DNA of 64,000 nucleotides, from the NCBI GenBank assembly GCA_002179805.1, contig NAVB01000156.1, forward strand, positions 1 to 64,000, read 5' to 3'. Both the position numbers and the translations under genes were made by a program. The notes under the pieces were generated by a model, which worked only from the letters and a program-made list of their open reading frames with translations, was not told where the DNA came from and did not search any database. Source of the DNA: Acanthamoeba lenticulata (lineage: Eukaryota > Discosea > Longamoebia > Acanthamoebidae). Each line of letters starts with the position of its first letter. Within the stretch, counting starts at the first letter, position 1. Shown in pieces: positions 44,153-54,027 of this stretch.

Positions 44153-45478
44153 ATGGCGACGAAGAAGGAGAGGGCTGAGGGCCCCGCAGTGGCGCAGCCA
44201 GCGACAGGGGGTGGAGTGGCGACGGCGGATAAGGAACGAATCTACCAACTGGTCCTCGAATTAACGAACACGGAGACAAGGGAAAGTGCGCTGCTCGAGC
44301 TGAGCAAGAAGCGAGAGGCCGTGCCCGAGTTGGCACCTATTCTCTGGCATTCCTTTGGCACGATCGCTTGCTTGCTGCAAGAAATCGTTGCTATTTATCC
44401 GCTGCTCTCGCCGCCCAAGTTGAAGGCTCACGCCAGCAACCGCGTATGCAACGCGTTGGCCCTGCTCCAGTGCGTAGCTTCGCATCCAGAAACCCGGACG
44501 CTCTTTCTCAATGGTAAGTGCCTCTAGCGTGTTAGAGATCATAATCGTTACAACGATCTAATTCTCTTTTGGCAGCTCGCATTCCCCTCTTCCTCTATCC
44601 CTTCCTGAACACTGTGAGCAAAACACGACCCTTCGAGTACCTCAGGCTCACTTCTCTGGGCGTCATCGGTGCTCTGGTCAAGGTAAACCTGGCCTACTTC
44701 AAAAGATGCCTGTCATCATCACGATCCCAGCTCACACTCGTGCCGGCAGATGGACGATCCAGAAGTCATTAATTTCTTGCTCTCGACTGAAATCATCCCG
44801 CTGTGCCTACGCATCATGGAAACTGGCAGCGAGCTGTCCAAGACGGTGGCCACGTTCATTATACAGAAGATCTTGCTGGACGAGATGGGCCTCAACTATA
44901 TTTGTGCTACGTTTGAGCGGTTCTCTGCGGTACGCCCCCTTCGCTCGCTGCTCCGCGCTGAACGAGTGATGGCACCACCAAGACCATCTTGACCTTCTTT
45001 GGCCGCTGGTACCACAGGTGAGCACAGTGCTGACGAACATGGTGGCCGCCCTGGCCGAGACGCCCTCCCAGCGACTCTTGAAGCACATCATCCGGTGTTA
45101 CTTGCGGTTGGCCGACAACCCTAGGTACCATCGCCATCTAGCTATCACCAGCACGCACGAATTCAACTTGAAGGCCACTCACACCACAACAACAACAACA
45201 AAACAGGGCCAGGGAAGCCCTTCGCACACATCTGCCTGAAGCGCTGCAGGACGGAACGTTTGCCAATATTTTGAAGGAGGACCACACGACCACGCGCTGG
45301 CTTGGTCAGCTGCTCATCAGCCTCAGAGAGGCGACGCACGCTGCGGGTAAAGCTTCGCTTTTCTCGCCCGCCTTCCTGCACAGACACCTCAAGTGCTCAC
45401 ATATCTTCGTGTGCCAATGTATCTCTCCCTCTTCCTCCACCTGCAGGTCAACCAGGCGCCGGTACTGTGTTGGGCTGA
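44153..45478 (+). CDS. CNOT9: CCR4-NOT complex subunit CNOT9 (Rcd1/CAF40)
   Basis: A highly conserved armadillo-repeat protein. Recognisable blocks are [132 protein letters not shown] and [19 protein letters not shown]. The length (about 300 residues) and order match the family. The subunit docks RNA-binding proteins onto the CCR4-NOT deadenylase for mRNA decay and translational repression. The N-terminal 25 residues are variable. Six introns; the final one opens with GTAAAG at about 45351, and the read then ends [10 protein letters not shown] at TGA 45476-45478. A His/CAC-rich frame downstream (45600-45650) is outside the gene. Confidence 0.94.
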
Positions 45479-45796
45479 TGCGATGGTCACGATAATGAAT
45501 GACGAAAGCCAGGTCAAGGGAGGGCTCCCTCCCTTTCTTCTGTAGTTTGTGGATGCCTTGTTTCAAATAGAATACACATTATCAAGCACTGGCCTTTTTA
45601 GTGTCGGCCATCACCATCATCAGCACCATCACCGGCACTGGAGAGCCGTTGACCAGCGCCTGAAACCGAGCGGTGGAGAGCCGTTACACGCGTGTTGCAC
45701 AGATTTGTTTGTTTCAAGTTTTTTTGAAGAAGAAGAAGAAGAGTTCGGCAACGTGGCGGATGAATTGAAAGCTTGTTGGTGAGGGGGAGCTGCTAA
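45479..45796. other. Intergenic region, no gene seen
   Basis: 318 bases between CNOT9 and the PIPK homologue on the same strand. It contains an AAG/AAGAAG run near 45727-45742 and a CAC/CAT run near 45611-45634. No coding pattern of a known family is visible. It should contain the PIPK promoter. Confidence 0.4.
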
Positions 45797-48700
45797 ATGG
45801 AGGACGAGAGGTCCCCTTCTGTGCTGATCTTGCCGCAACACGACGACAACAGCGCGGTGACGGGGGAAGCGTCCTCTGCTTTGGCTGAGGCGGGAGTATT
45901 GGGCAGCCCTCGCCTTGTGGGCCAGGACTGGGGCCAGGATGGAGACCGCGCAGCAGAAGATCTCGAGGCCGAGAAGAAGCGTTACCTCGTCCAGAAGCAA
46001 AAGCGAGCATTGAGCCAGAAACGAATTCGAGACCTCGACGATTCCCTACGCCGCAACCCCCTCGATTCATCATCATCTTCGAGGAGCGAGAGTGAAGTGG
46101 GCCCACCCTGCGAGGGAAGAGATGAAACCCAGCAGCGATTACGGCACAATGGGGAAGCTGAAACGACAGAACAACCAACTGCGCCCCCTCGGCCTTTCAA
46201 GGTGGTGAGTGAGGACGAAGCCTTCTTCAGCAGCCATGACCCTCGAGCACAGGAGGAAGAGAGAGAAGAGTGGGAGAAGTCGTTGATCATACGCCCAGGC
46301 ACCGACGCCAAGCCAGCCGCGCAGCAGGAACTATCACCCGTCTCCTCCCTGGAGATTGATGTACAGGAAGATGAAGAAGACGCTGCGGAGACCGTTCGCC
46401 AACAAGCAGGAGGAGAAGCGCAGAACGAAAGGCCAAGTCAAGTGGAGGAAGCCTCCTCTGCTGCGCCCTTATCGTCAACGGACGACAATGACTGGGCTAA
46501 GAACGCTGCTGCCAATGACGAGGAAGAGGCCACCACGACGCCTTCAGCTGCCGAGGCCGCCAGCGGCGCGGAGAAGGCGCCCGGGCCCGGTCCAAAGGGC
46601 GGCATCCTGTCGCAGCTCAAGAACCTGATGGGCAACCTGGGCTCCAAGGTGTCGCGCGACGGCACTGGCGGTGCTGGTGGTGGCGTACGCAATGGCAGCA
46701 GCGAAGACGCCAATGATAACGACGACGACTATGACTACGACGAGCGCATGGACGTGTGGGACGAGCTGCGCATACGCACCTTTCGCAACACCCTCATCAA
46801 CAAGCACATGTCCCACCTCGACCTCAACAGCAAGCAGGTGCGTCCATGGACTTATCACCACCACCTCATTCATCACCACAGCGCATGTGGCTGACATTAT
46901 TGCGCTTTTGTGCATGCCATCGATCAGATTGCGCTGGTCAAAGCCCCGGCCGAGAGCTGGGAGGCGGTGTTTGATGAGGACGAGGCCGAGGATAGCAACG
47001 GCAACGATGAAGATGATGAAGATGAGCTCGCCGCCGACAGCGGCGGCGAGAGCGAGTCGAGCGCCGTCTCACGGCGGAGTCCGTACTCCCGATGGGCGTT
47101 TCAGGACGAGACGCTCCTGTCCATGATCCTCGTCATCCGCGCCTCTGTACGCCTCTTCTCCTCAAACCTTTCCCCACGCTTGCTGACGGTGCTGTGGCCT
47201 CTGCCTCGCAGGTCAACGCCACGCTCAAGCAGCGAAGCCAGCAGCAGCAGACCGGGGCCGAGCCAGGCCTGACCGATTTCAAGGCCCGCCGTGCATGCAC
47301 GCTGACCGTGTACGCGCCCTTGTCGTGTATGTGTCTGTGACGACGTGCTTGCTCTCTTGCCGGGACGGCTGATGTGTTTGCGCGACGCTCGGCTCCACAA
47401 CAAATAACAACAACACCAGGGGCGGCCTCGGGACCAAGATCATCATGAAGGACTACGCGCCGCTGGTCTTTGACCGCCTCCGCCTTTTGTCGTCGGTCAA
47501 CGCCGACGAATACGTGGTTCGTCCCCGCCTCACTCCGCCCCGCCTTGCCCAGCGCCTGACGCGTCGGGCCGGCGACAGAAAGCGTGGAGCGACAGCCGAA
47601 TCGGGAAGCAGCAAGAGGACGAACAACAACAGCAGCAACCGGCGGTGGACGACGCGGTTGTGTTCTACTCGCACGATCGACGATTCGTCCTGCGTCGGAT
47701 AGCGCGGGACCAGGCCAAGGTCCTCCTCGGCTTCCTCCCGGCCTACTACCTGGTCCGTTCCCCTTCCCCCCATTTGGAGCCACCACTGGTCGCAATGACG
47801 ACGACGACAATGATGATGACGACAACCCTCACCATCATCAATGTGTTGTACACAGTACATCAAAGCCAACCCGTCGTCGTTGATCGAGCGGTTCTATGGG
47901 CTGCACCAGATCGGGACCAAGGGCAAGAAGACCTACTTTGTCGTGGCGGGCAACATGTTTGGTCGCCGCAGCGCGCGCCAGCTCCTGGCCTCCTCCTTTG
48001 TCATTCGCGTGCGCCTTCCCCCGTTTCGCTTTCACTTTCGCTTTCGTTCTTTGGCTGGCTAGGTAGTGGTCGCTGACTGTCCCAGAATCGCTGCAGGAGC
48101 CGCAAACGGAGGAGCGGCTGCAGCAAAAGAAAGAGCAGCAGCGGAGCAAGGCTCGTGGCCGGGCGGCGAGCGACACCTCGCTCACGTCCTCCCCCACCTC
48201 CACCCGCCTGCGCGGCAACGCGTCCGCCATGATGATCCCCACCGCCTCCCCGCCCGCCGCCACCGCCACCACTTCCGCTGCGGCCATCACCGTCACCACG
48301 TCGCCGCCGCCGTCACCCGCGGCGGACCTACAGTCGCGCCACTCAGACTCGTCGATCCCGCCTCCCTCCTCGCCCGGGTCGTTGTCGGCGTCCCCGCTGG
48401 CCACGCCGCACAGCTCGCCCCCTCCGGCGTCGTCGTCGCCATCGGCCTCGCCCACGCTCCCGGCCTCGCCGCTGGCCTCGTCGCGCCCGATCATCTTGCA
48501 GTCGCCGCGCAGCGGCTCGTCCTCGCCCCCGGCCTCCTCGCCCACCGGTTCGCCGCCCTCCTCCCCCAGCCTCCCCGCCCGCCGACGGTACGCGTCCCTG
48601 TCCTCTCGACTCCCTTCTTCCTCCCTCCCTTCTGGGCTCGCTGGCCGCTCACCGCGACAGCGACGCATGCAGGCGCACGCTGCTGGGCTGGCGGGCCTCG

Positions 48701-50181
48701 CGGGGCTTGGACGCCCCGGCGGCTTCCGCCGCCGCCGATGCGGGGCCGGCCACTGCCGAGAGTCCACCGCTGGCGTCGACATTGTCGTCGGCGTCGACGT
48801 CCTTGGCGCACATGGCCCACGACCAGCGCAACGCGTTCCTCAAGCAGCTCGACGACGACACCAAGGTGGGTCGCGTGCGTGATGCGAGCGCGCCGGTCGG
48901 TCGTGCTGACGGGCTGTGGTGTTTGTGCGGCGCTGTGCAGTGGCTGGCGCAGGTGGGCCTCGTCAACTACAACCTCGTGGTGGGCGTGGCCGCGGCCGAG
49001 GAAGAAAAGGAGGAAGAAGAGGAAAGGCAAGAGGCCGCCGCGGCCGACACAGAGCAGGACGAAAATAAGAAGAAGGAGGGCCAAGAGGGGGAGCAGAAAG
49101 GAATGGAGAAAGAGGAGAAGAAGGAGGCCAAGATCGTCTACTTTGTGGAGCTGCCGAGTCGCGAGGCCAAGAAGCTCGGGAAGCCCTTCCACGAGCCCGT
49201 CCCGCCCGACTTTGTGCCCACCTCCCCCGTCCTCAAGGTCTGCCACCCCGCGCCTTGGACGCCCAACAACTCTCTGACGACAAACACACATGAACACAAC
49301 AGCTGCGGCATCGGGCGCACACGTTCAACCCGGACGAGGTCAGGAAGCCGTCTGGCGAGCAGCAGCAGCAGCAGCAGCGGCAGCAGCAAGAGCAACAACA
49401 ACAACAACCACAGGACCGAGGTGCGCTGCCGCCCAAGGCCGTCTCGGACTCGGCGCTGCAGCTCCTCAACGCGCGGATCGGCCGAGCCACGGTCGCGCCC
49501 TACCACGCGGGCGTCTGGGCCCCGGTCGTCCCGCCACCATCACCGCCATCATCTCCACAGCAGCAGCAGCAGCAGCAGCCGACAAGCGGCGACGACGACA
49601 TTGGTGAGCGTGCCGTCGACGGCGGCGGCGACAATGACGACGATGACGAGTCGGGCTTCTTCCAGCACTTGCGGCAGGGCGCCCGGAAGATGAGCCGTGG
49701 CTCGCTCTCTGCCCCCGCGCCTACACGGCCCCACGCGCCTGCTGCGGAGAATTCTGGTGGCGCCGTCGACGGCCAAGGAGGAGGAGGAGCAGAAGGAGGA
49801 GAGCAAAAGGAGAAGGAGAAGGCTAAGGACGTGGGTCAACAGGACCAGAACAACGGAGGAGTCGACCAACTTCATCGTCCTCATCATCAGCACCATCAAC
49901 CTGATCCGCCGCAACAGGACAAACAGCCGGCGTGGGTGCGCTTGCATCTGGGCCTGACGGACATCCTCCACAAGGCGGCCCCGCGCAACGCCATCCGCAA
50001 AGTGATGGTACGCGCGCTCGTTCTCCACCTTCATCATCTCCCTTAATAATGATGGTGGTGGCCACAACAGGGGGCGGGCGGTGGTCTGACGGCGACGCAG
50101 TACGCCAACAGCCTGTGCGAGACCATCGCGGGCAGGATCCTCCCCGTGGGCGCCCCGGAAGGACCCGCGCCCCCCACGTGA
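45797..50181 (+). CDS. Divergent phosphatidylinositol phosphate kinase (probable pseudokinase)
   Basis: The N-terminal 300 residues are acidic, disordered and unmatched. The PIPK fold then follows: GLGTKIIMKDYAPLVFDRLR, LLSSVNADEYV, VVFYSHDRRFVLRRIARDQAK, LLGFLPAYYLYIKANPSSLI, ERFYGLHQIGTKGKK, FVVAGNMFG, then FLKQLDDDTKWLAQVGLVNY with NLVVGV, and WVRLHLGLTDILHKA plus TQYANSLCETIAGRIL. Compared with active enzymes the ATP-loop GKSGSFF is replaced by a Gln-rich insert, the nucleotide Lys (FxIK) is Arg, the catalytic Asp of MDYSLL is Asn, and DLKGST is at best a remnant (DACRRTLLG). Only the IID-loop Asp (TDIL) remains. Long Ser/Pro, Gln/His and Glu-rich inserts sit inside the domain (48160-48590, 49000-49130, 49340-49950). 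About ten introns. A scaffolding or lipid-sensing role is inferred. Confidence 0.8.
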
Positions 50182-50485
50182 TGCGCCCTCGCCGAGCGAA
50201 GAAAGTCGTCTTGGCGAGCGAGAGGGTGTCGTTGATGTACATGCAAGGAAGTAAATAACAAAAAGCCAAAGAAGACAAGACTTTGTCCACGCGTGAGGCA
50301 GACAACTCGAGTTGTCTTCTTCGCTGCAAAAGTTGACCTCCCGCAAACTTGCTGTATGTACAAAAGGCCCCATCCACTACGCGACGAAGAGAAGTGAGGT
50401 GGTGGTTCAGAATGAGAGGGGCAATCATGAAGAGGGCGTACGCACACGCAAAGAATGCAAAATCGGTGTTGAATTTGGGCTCTCA
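50182..50485. other. Convergent intergenic region
   Basis: 304 bases between the PIPK stop and the stop of the small membrane protein on the other strand. It should hold the two 3' untranslated ends. No gene is seen. Confidence 0.4.
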
Positions 50486-50908
50486 TCACACATTATAGTT
50501 GTAGGCGCGATTTGCGCCAGGTGGGGCGTAGGGCGTGGCCTGGCTGTCGTAACCACCCTGGTAGGGGGCGGCTGCTTGCGGGGTGTACGGGCTCTGTTGG
50601 TAGGCGGGGCTCTGTTGGTACGCAGGCGGATAGCCTGAAGCCTGATACGGCTCCTCGTGCGTCCCATAACTACCTCCGTAGCCGGCGTCGTGTGAGGGTG
50701 AGGAAGCTGAGGGCAAATCGGTATACGCTTGTTGCCTTCGTTTGTAGAAATGGAAACCGAGCGCAACAAGAATGCAAAGTACGCCCAAGCCGAGCACATA
50801 GAAGAAGATGCCCGTTCCGTGCAGGAGCCAAATGGCAAGGACGATAACTATAATACCAATAATCGTTCCTGAGTGGTGCCCATGTCGCATCCATAAGCTA
50901 GAGCTCAT
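50486..50908 (-). CDS. Small two-pass membrane protein with PY-rich tail
   Basis: A single exon of 140 residues. Residues 14-32 (GTIIGIIVIVLAIWLLHGT) and 33-54 (GIFFYVLGLGVLCILVALGFHF) are hydrophobic and form a hairpin or one long buried region, followed by a basic stop (YKRRQQ). The tail is Tyr/Pro/Gln/Ala-rich with the repeat SPAYQQSPYTP and ends ...NRAYNYNV. Such tails occur in many amoebozoan and animal membrane proteins that recruit WW or SH3 domains, but no PPxY motif is exact here. No family assigned. Intronless, which is easy at this size. Confidence 0.7.
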   Translation of the reverse strand: MSSSLWMRHGHHSGTIIGIIVIVLAIWLLHGTGIFFYVLGLGVLCILVALGFHFYKRRQQAYTDLPSASSPSHDAGYGGSYGTHEEPYQASGYPPAYQQSPAYQQSPYTPQAAAPYQGGYDSQATPYAPPGANRAYNYNV

Positions 50909-51074
50909 TTTTCTATTCTTCTCGTCCTCCTACGCTCTCTGTTGGCAGTGGCTTTCTCTTTGCGCTCCTCGACCGTTGGGAGGCGCAACAACAGGAGCTC
51001 TTGGGGATGTCGCTTCGCGCCAGACAGAAGCGTTCCCGGATTGTGGTGTGTGTCTGGAAAAATCCCGGCAGGCC

Positions 51075-51980
51075 TCAGTGCGTCTCGGCCTGCTTGCTCT
51101 GCCACTCGCGCGCCTCGGACTGTGCCCACTGCCGCCCCGCCTTGACCGCCTGAGGTACGGGTATACACAACACCATCATCATCATCGTCACCACAGTGGA
51201 GGTCCTGTCAGGCTCGGTTTCGTTTTTTCGCGCCAAAACGGGAGGAGCGCGTAGCCGACCTTTTCGATGTGTTGTGTGCCCTCGTCTACCTGCTGCAGGA
51301 GAACGCGCCTTCGCTCGTTCTGCTCCTCGCGCTCTTGTTGCAGTTGCTCTTTGCGCTGCTCCAGCTATGATGAAGGATCGTGGGTGGTGTCAGTCAGCAG
51401 CTGCTGAACTAGAGTAGGGAGAGACGCTACGTCGTAAAGGGCTTGGAGGAGCTTCTCCTTTTCGGCCTTCTTGGCCTCGATCTCCATGGCTGCCACCAGC
51501 TCGAGCGGCGATGCCTCGAGTGGCTCCAGCGATTTGCTGTTGGTTCAACACGCGTGTACGTTAGAACCTGCACAATGAAACTTTCAAGAGAGGTTGAAGG
51601 GCGGTGAGAAGTGCCTTCGTATGTCCTGCACGAGCCTATCCTCCTTCCACTGGTCGATCAACTGCAGCTTGCTGGCCACTTGGTACCGCTCACTTACAGC
51701 AGACAGTTCATCCTGTACTCGAGATGGCCACCCTAATTAGGGTGGGGGAGGGGAAAAATAAGGTGTTCATACGCACTCGTATGTTGTGGCGCAGCACGTC
51801 GAGAAATCGTTCATGCGCTGTCTCGAAAATGTCTCGATGCTTGGTTGTGAGTTCTTCTGGGAAAGCCGAAAGGAAGAGCTTGCAAGTGCAACTGTCGAGG
51901 CTCTTGTTTGTGGCCTTGTCGAGTGCAGCCGTCAATTTATTCAGCCGCTCATTTCGCGCGTCGCCCGTTGCCCCATCCAT
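51075..51980 (-). CDS. Nnf1/PMF1-like kinetochore (MIS12 complex) protein
   Basis: Start ATG 51980; a longer frame exists only with a TTG start. The first exon reads RLNKLTAALDKATNKSLDSC, then FLSAFPEELTTKHRDIFETA and HERFLDVLRHNIR. It joins in phase to DELSAVSERYQVASKLQLID. This matches the Nnf1 domain pattern (helix, FxxCFP, QFxxxLxxxIxxEFxxIxxER.xxxKLNELD). Later exons give a coiled coil (MEIEAKKAEKEKLLQAL and LEQRKEQLQQEREEQNERR), ending AREWQSKQAETH at 51075. The total is near 200 residues, like PMF1 and Nnf1. The protein would be one arm of the four-subunit MIS12 complex linking CENP-C to NDC80. The family call rests on pattern and length, because these proteins diverge fast. Confidence 0.68.
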
Positions 51981-52373
51981 CTTCGGTACAGATCTTGCCG
52001 GCTCCCAATTTTGTTTGGCGCCAAAATGGCGGCTGACGTCACGCAAAAAGAGTTGATGCCAAACAAGGAAAGCGGCCTGAAACCGATGGAGGTGGCTGGC
52101 TTTTCAAGTGGTTACGTATCCGAGCGCTCGCATAGGTGGAGAAGTCAAATGTGGTTATGGTAAGTGTGCTCCAGAACAGTCAGAACGCAGGAAAAAGAGT
52201 GGACTCCAAGCTGTTGTTTGCATGTTGTGACTGCGGGTCTCCACGTGGATAACAAAACGACTTGGCCCTTTATGGATGGCGTTACCCTGCATGGGGACTG
52301 TATTGGTTGGTGATCTTGAATTCGCGGAGGATCTATTTACAAAGGGAAAAGCTCTGTTCCATGGCCACCGGCA
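51981..52373. other. Intergenic region, no gene seen
   Basis: 393 bases between the Nnf1-like start and the GATA factor stop, both on the minus strand. It holds the Nnf1-like promoter. No coding exon or strong motif was seen. Confidence 0.4.
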
Positions 52374-53378
52374 TCAGTTAAGCAAGTTCTTGATCGCCAG
52401 GGGATTTGAAACCCTCTCTTGTCGTAGGGCCTTGCTATAGCGGATGCCACATGCGTTGCACAGCCTGAGATCGTTCAGTAACGCAGGTGGAAGCAACGAT
52501 CAAATCAGCCGAGGCGGATCTAGTACATGGTGCCCGACCCAGATGGGGACGTACGTTTTGCTGCCCAGAGGTCCCGACCGCCACTCAGGGCTGTTGGTGG
52601 TATTGCATTGGTGGCAGTATCGTCGAGCTGTGCCGTCCTCTGCATCTCGAGCAGAGACCCGGTTACAAGAACTTCGTGCTGGGGAGTAGTAGTGGTAGGT
52701 GGTCCACTTGCTACGGCGCTTTTTCTGTGATGATGGGCATGGATCGGTCAGTCTCGGAAACATGAGACAGCCTGCTGTCAACCAGGACTCAACCGTACCT
52801 TCTGAGCGATGGAGTCGTTGAGGACTTTGCATAGTCCAGCCATCTTTTTGACATGCTCTTGCACCTTCTTGAGGTCGTCAGCACCGAGCTCCCTTTGCTC
52901 GCCCCGGTGGCATGCAGACAAAAGCTCTTGGCAGGCGACGGACATCTGGTGCATGCCGTGCGCGATCAATGGACGGTTTCGGCCTATCTGGGGATTCGGC
53001 GTGGCGATGCGGTACCTCTTGCCAGTAGAAGGTTGGGGACTGCGGCTTGTCGTCGTCAGCGTTGTCGCTATTTGGTGGTGGTGGCGAGGGCTCGGGCGAG
53101 AGTAATTTGGAAGCGGAAGAGGAGGAGCCGGCTGGCTCCTGTGTCAGGTCGTAGTGGAAAGTTGGGGAAGCAGGAAGGCTGTGCGAAGTCGGGTAGTGGC
53201 TGTACTGTTGATCGTTGCCAGCAATAGCGGGCAGAGTAGACATACTGTGCGAGAAGGAAAGCCACGAAGGTTCCGAGGGAAGCACCACAGCAGCAGGTAA
53301 GTCCCACTGTGTGGAATTGGTGCGAGGCAAGCTGTGGGCCCGAGGTCTGGTGTGGAGGGTCACGGGCGCAAGGTGCAT
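52374..53378 (-). CDS. GATA-type zinc finger transcription factor
   Basis: The finger is split by an intron. One exon ends RYCHQCNTTNSPEWRSGPLG with SKT, and the GTACGT intron joins in phase to LCNACGIRYSKALRQERV; the frame stops at 52374-52376 after AIKNLLN. The spacing is C-x2-C-x18-C-x2-C, the type IVb form frequent in plants and amoebae. A basic stretch (KKRRSKW) directly before it can act as nuclear signal and DNA contact. Upstream are a Ser/Pro-rich region (SPEPSPPPPNSDNADDD) and a helical domain (VACQELLSACHRGEQRELGA, VQEHVKKMAGLCKVLNDSI). ATG 53378 is the furthest in-frame start; ATG 53243 is an alternative. It binds GATA motifs; targets are unknown. Confidence 0.87.
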
Positions 53379-54027
53379 GTTGAGTCGCTGTGTGTGTGCG
53401 TGGTGGTCAGCTCAATTGGTTCTGGCCAAGGTTGTGTAAGGTCGGAGCAATGCGGACTGAGCAGTGCGGTATTTGACCGCAACTCGTATGCAACTCGGCC
53501 CCTGTGGCCACGCGCTAGCTTTAGCTTCCTAGGCTACAGCCCCCGCACACCAGGTGATGCATCTGGGAGGCCAAACTGCGGCGTTGTGCTCAGAATTGCT
53601 CTTTGCCTATTTATGACGGGCCACACTTCGCTTTCCTCATAAGGGTAGGCGGAGCAACGGTTAAGCAGCAACACCCACAGACTTGGGTTGGCAGGCGATG
53701 GGGTCGAACTTTGTTGCCCGCGGGATGACATCCCTCTCCCGGCGATTTCACACGTTTTCCTCGCCACAAACCTTGCATTTCGTCTCCTTGCGCTTATCCG
53801 TCCTGGTAGACCACGTAGATCACACGCCCCCTCCCTCGGACCCACCTGAGTCCCCCCCTCGTGCTGCATCTGTGTTGTTTGTGTTGTATTTGAGTTGTTG
53901 CGCGAAGCCAAGGCGATCGAGCTCAGCGATCTGGCCTCTCCCACTCCTCGATTCGCATTAGGCTTGGCCAGACCGAGCAACGTCTCTGACTCCACCGCTT
54001 GGGGCCCCACAAGGAAAACTGTTTCTC
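53379..54027. other. Intergenic region, no gene seen
   Basis: 649 bases, the largest gap in the window, between the GATA factor start and the M16 peptidase stop, both on the minus strand. Frames across it have no protein resemblance. A small inverted repeat (GGGATG-AC-ATCCC, about 53722-53734) and a hairpin ACCCA/TGGGT near 53673-53688 are present, but no tRNA or other RNA could be folded convincingly. Confidence 0.4.

Noticed and set aside
48066..49277. Plus-strand 403-codon frame inside the PIPK homologue
   Set aside because: It is a different frame from the one that links EPQTEERLQQKKEQQ to the downstream PIPK motifs across introns; its content is Arg/Ala/Thr noise.
53640..53735. tRNA-like stretch with GGTTAAGC, an anticodon-like ACCCA/TGGGT hairpin and GGTCGAAC
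   Set aside because: The T-arm stem and the acceptor stem do not pair on either strand, and no GGTTCGANNCC B box is present.
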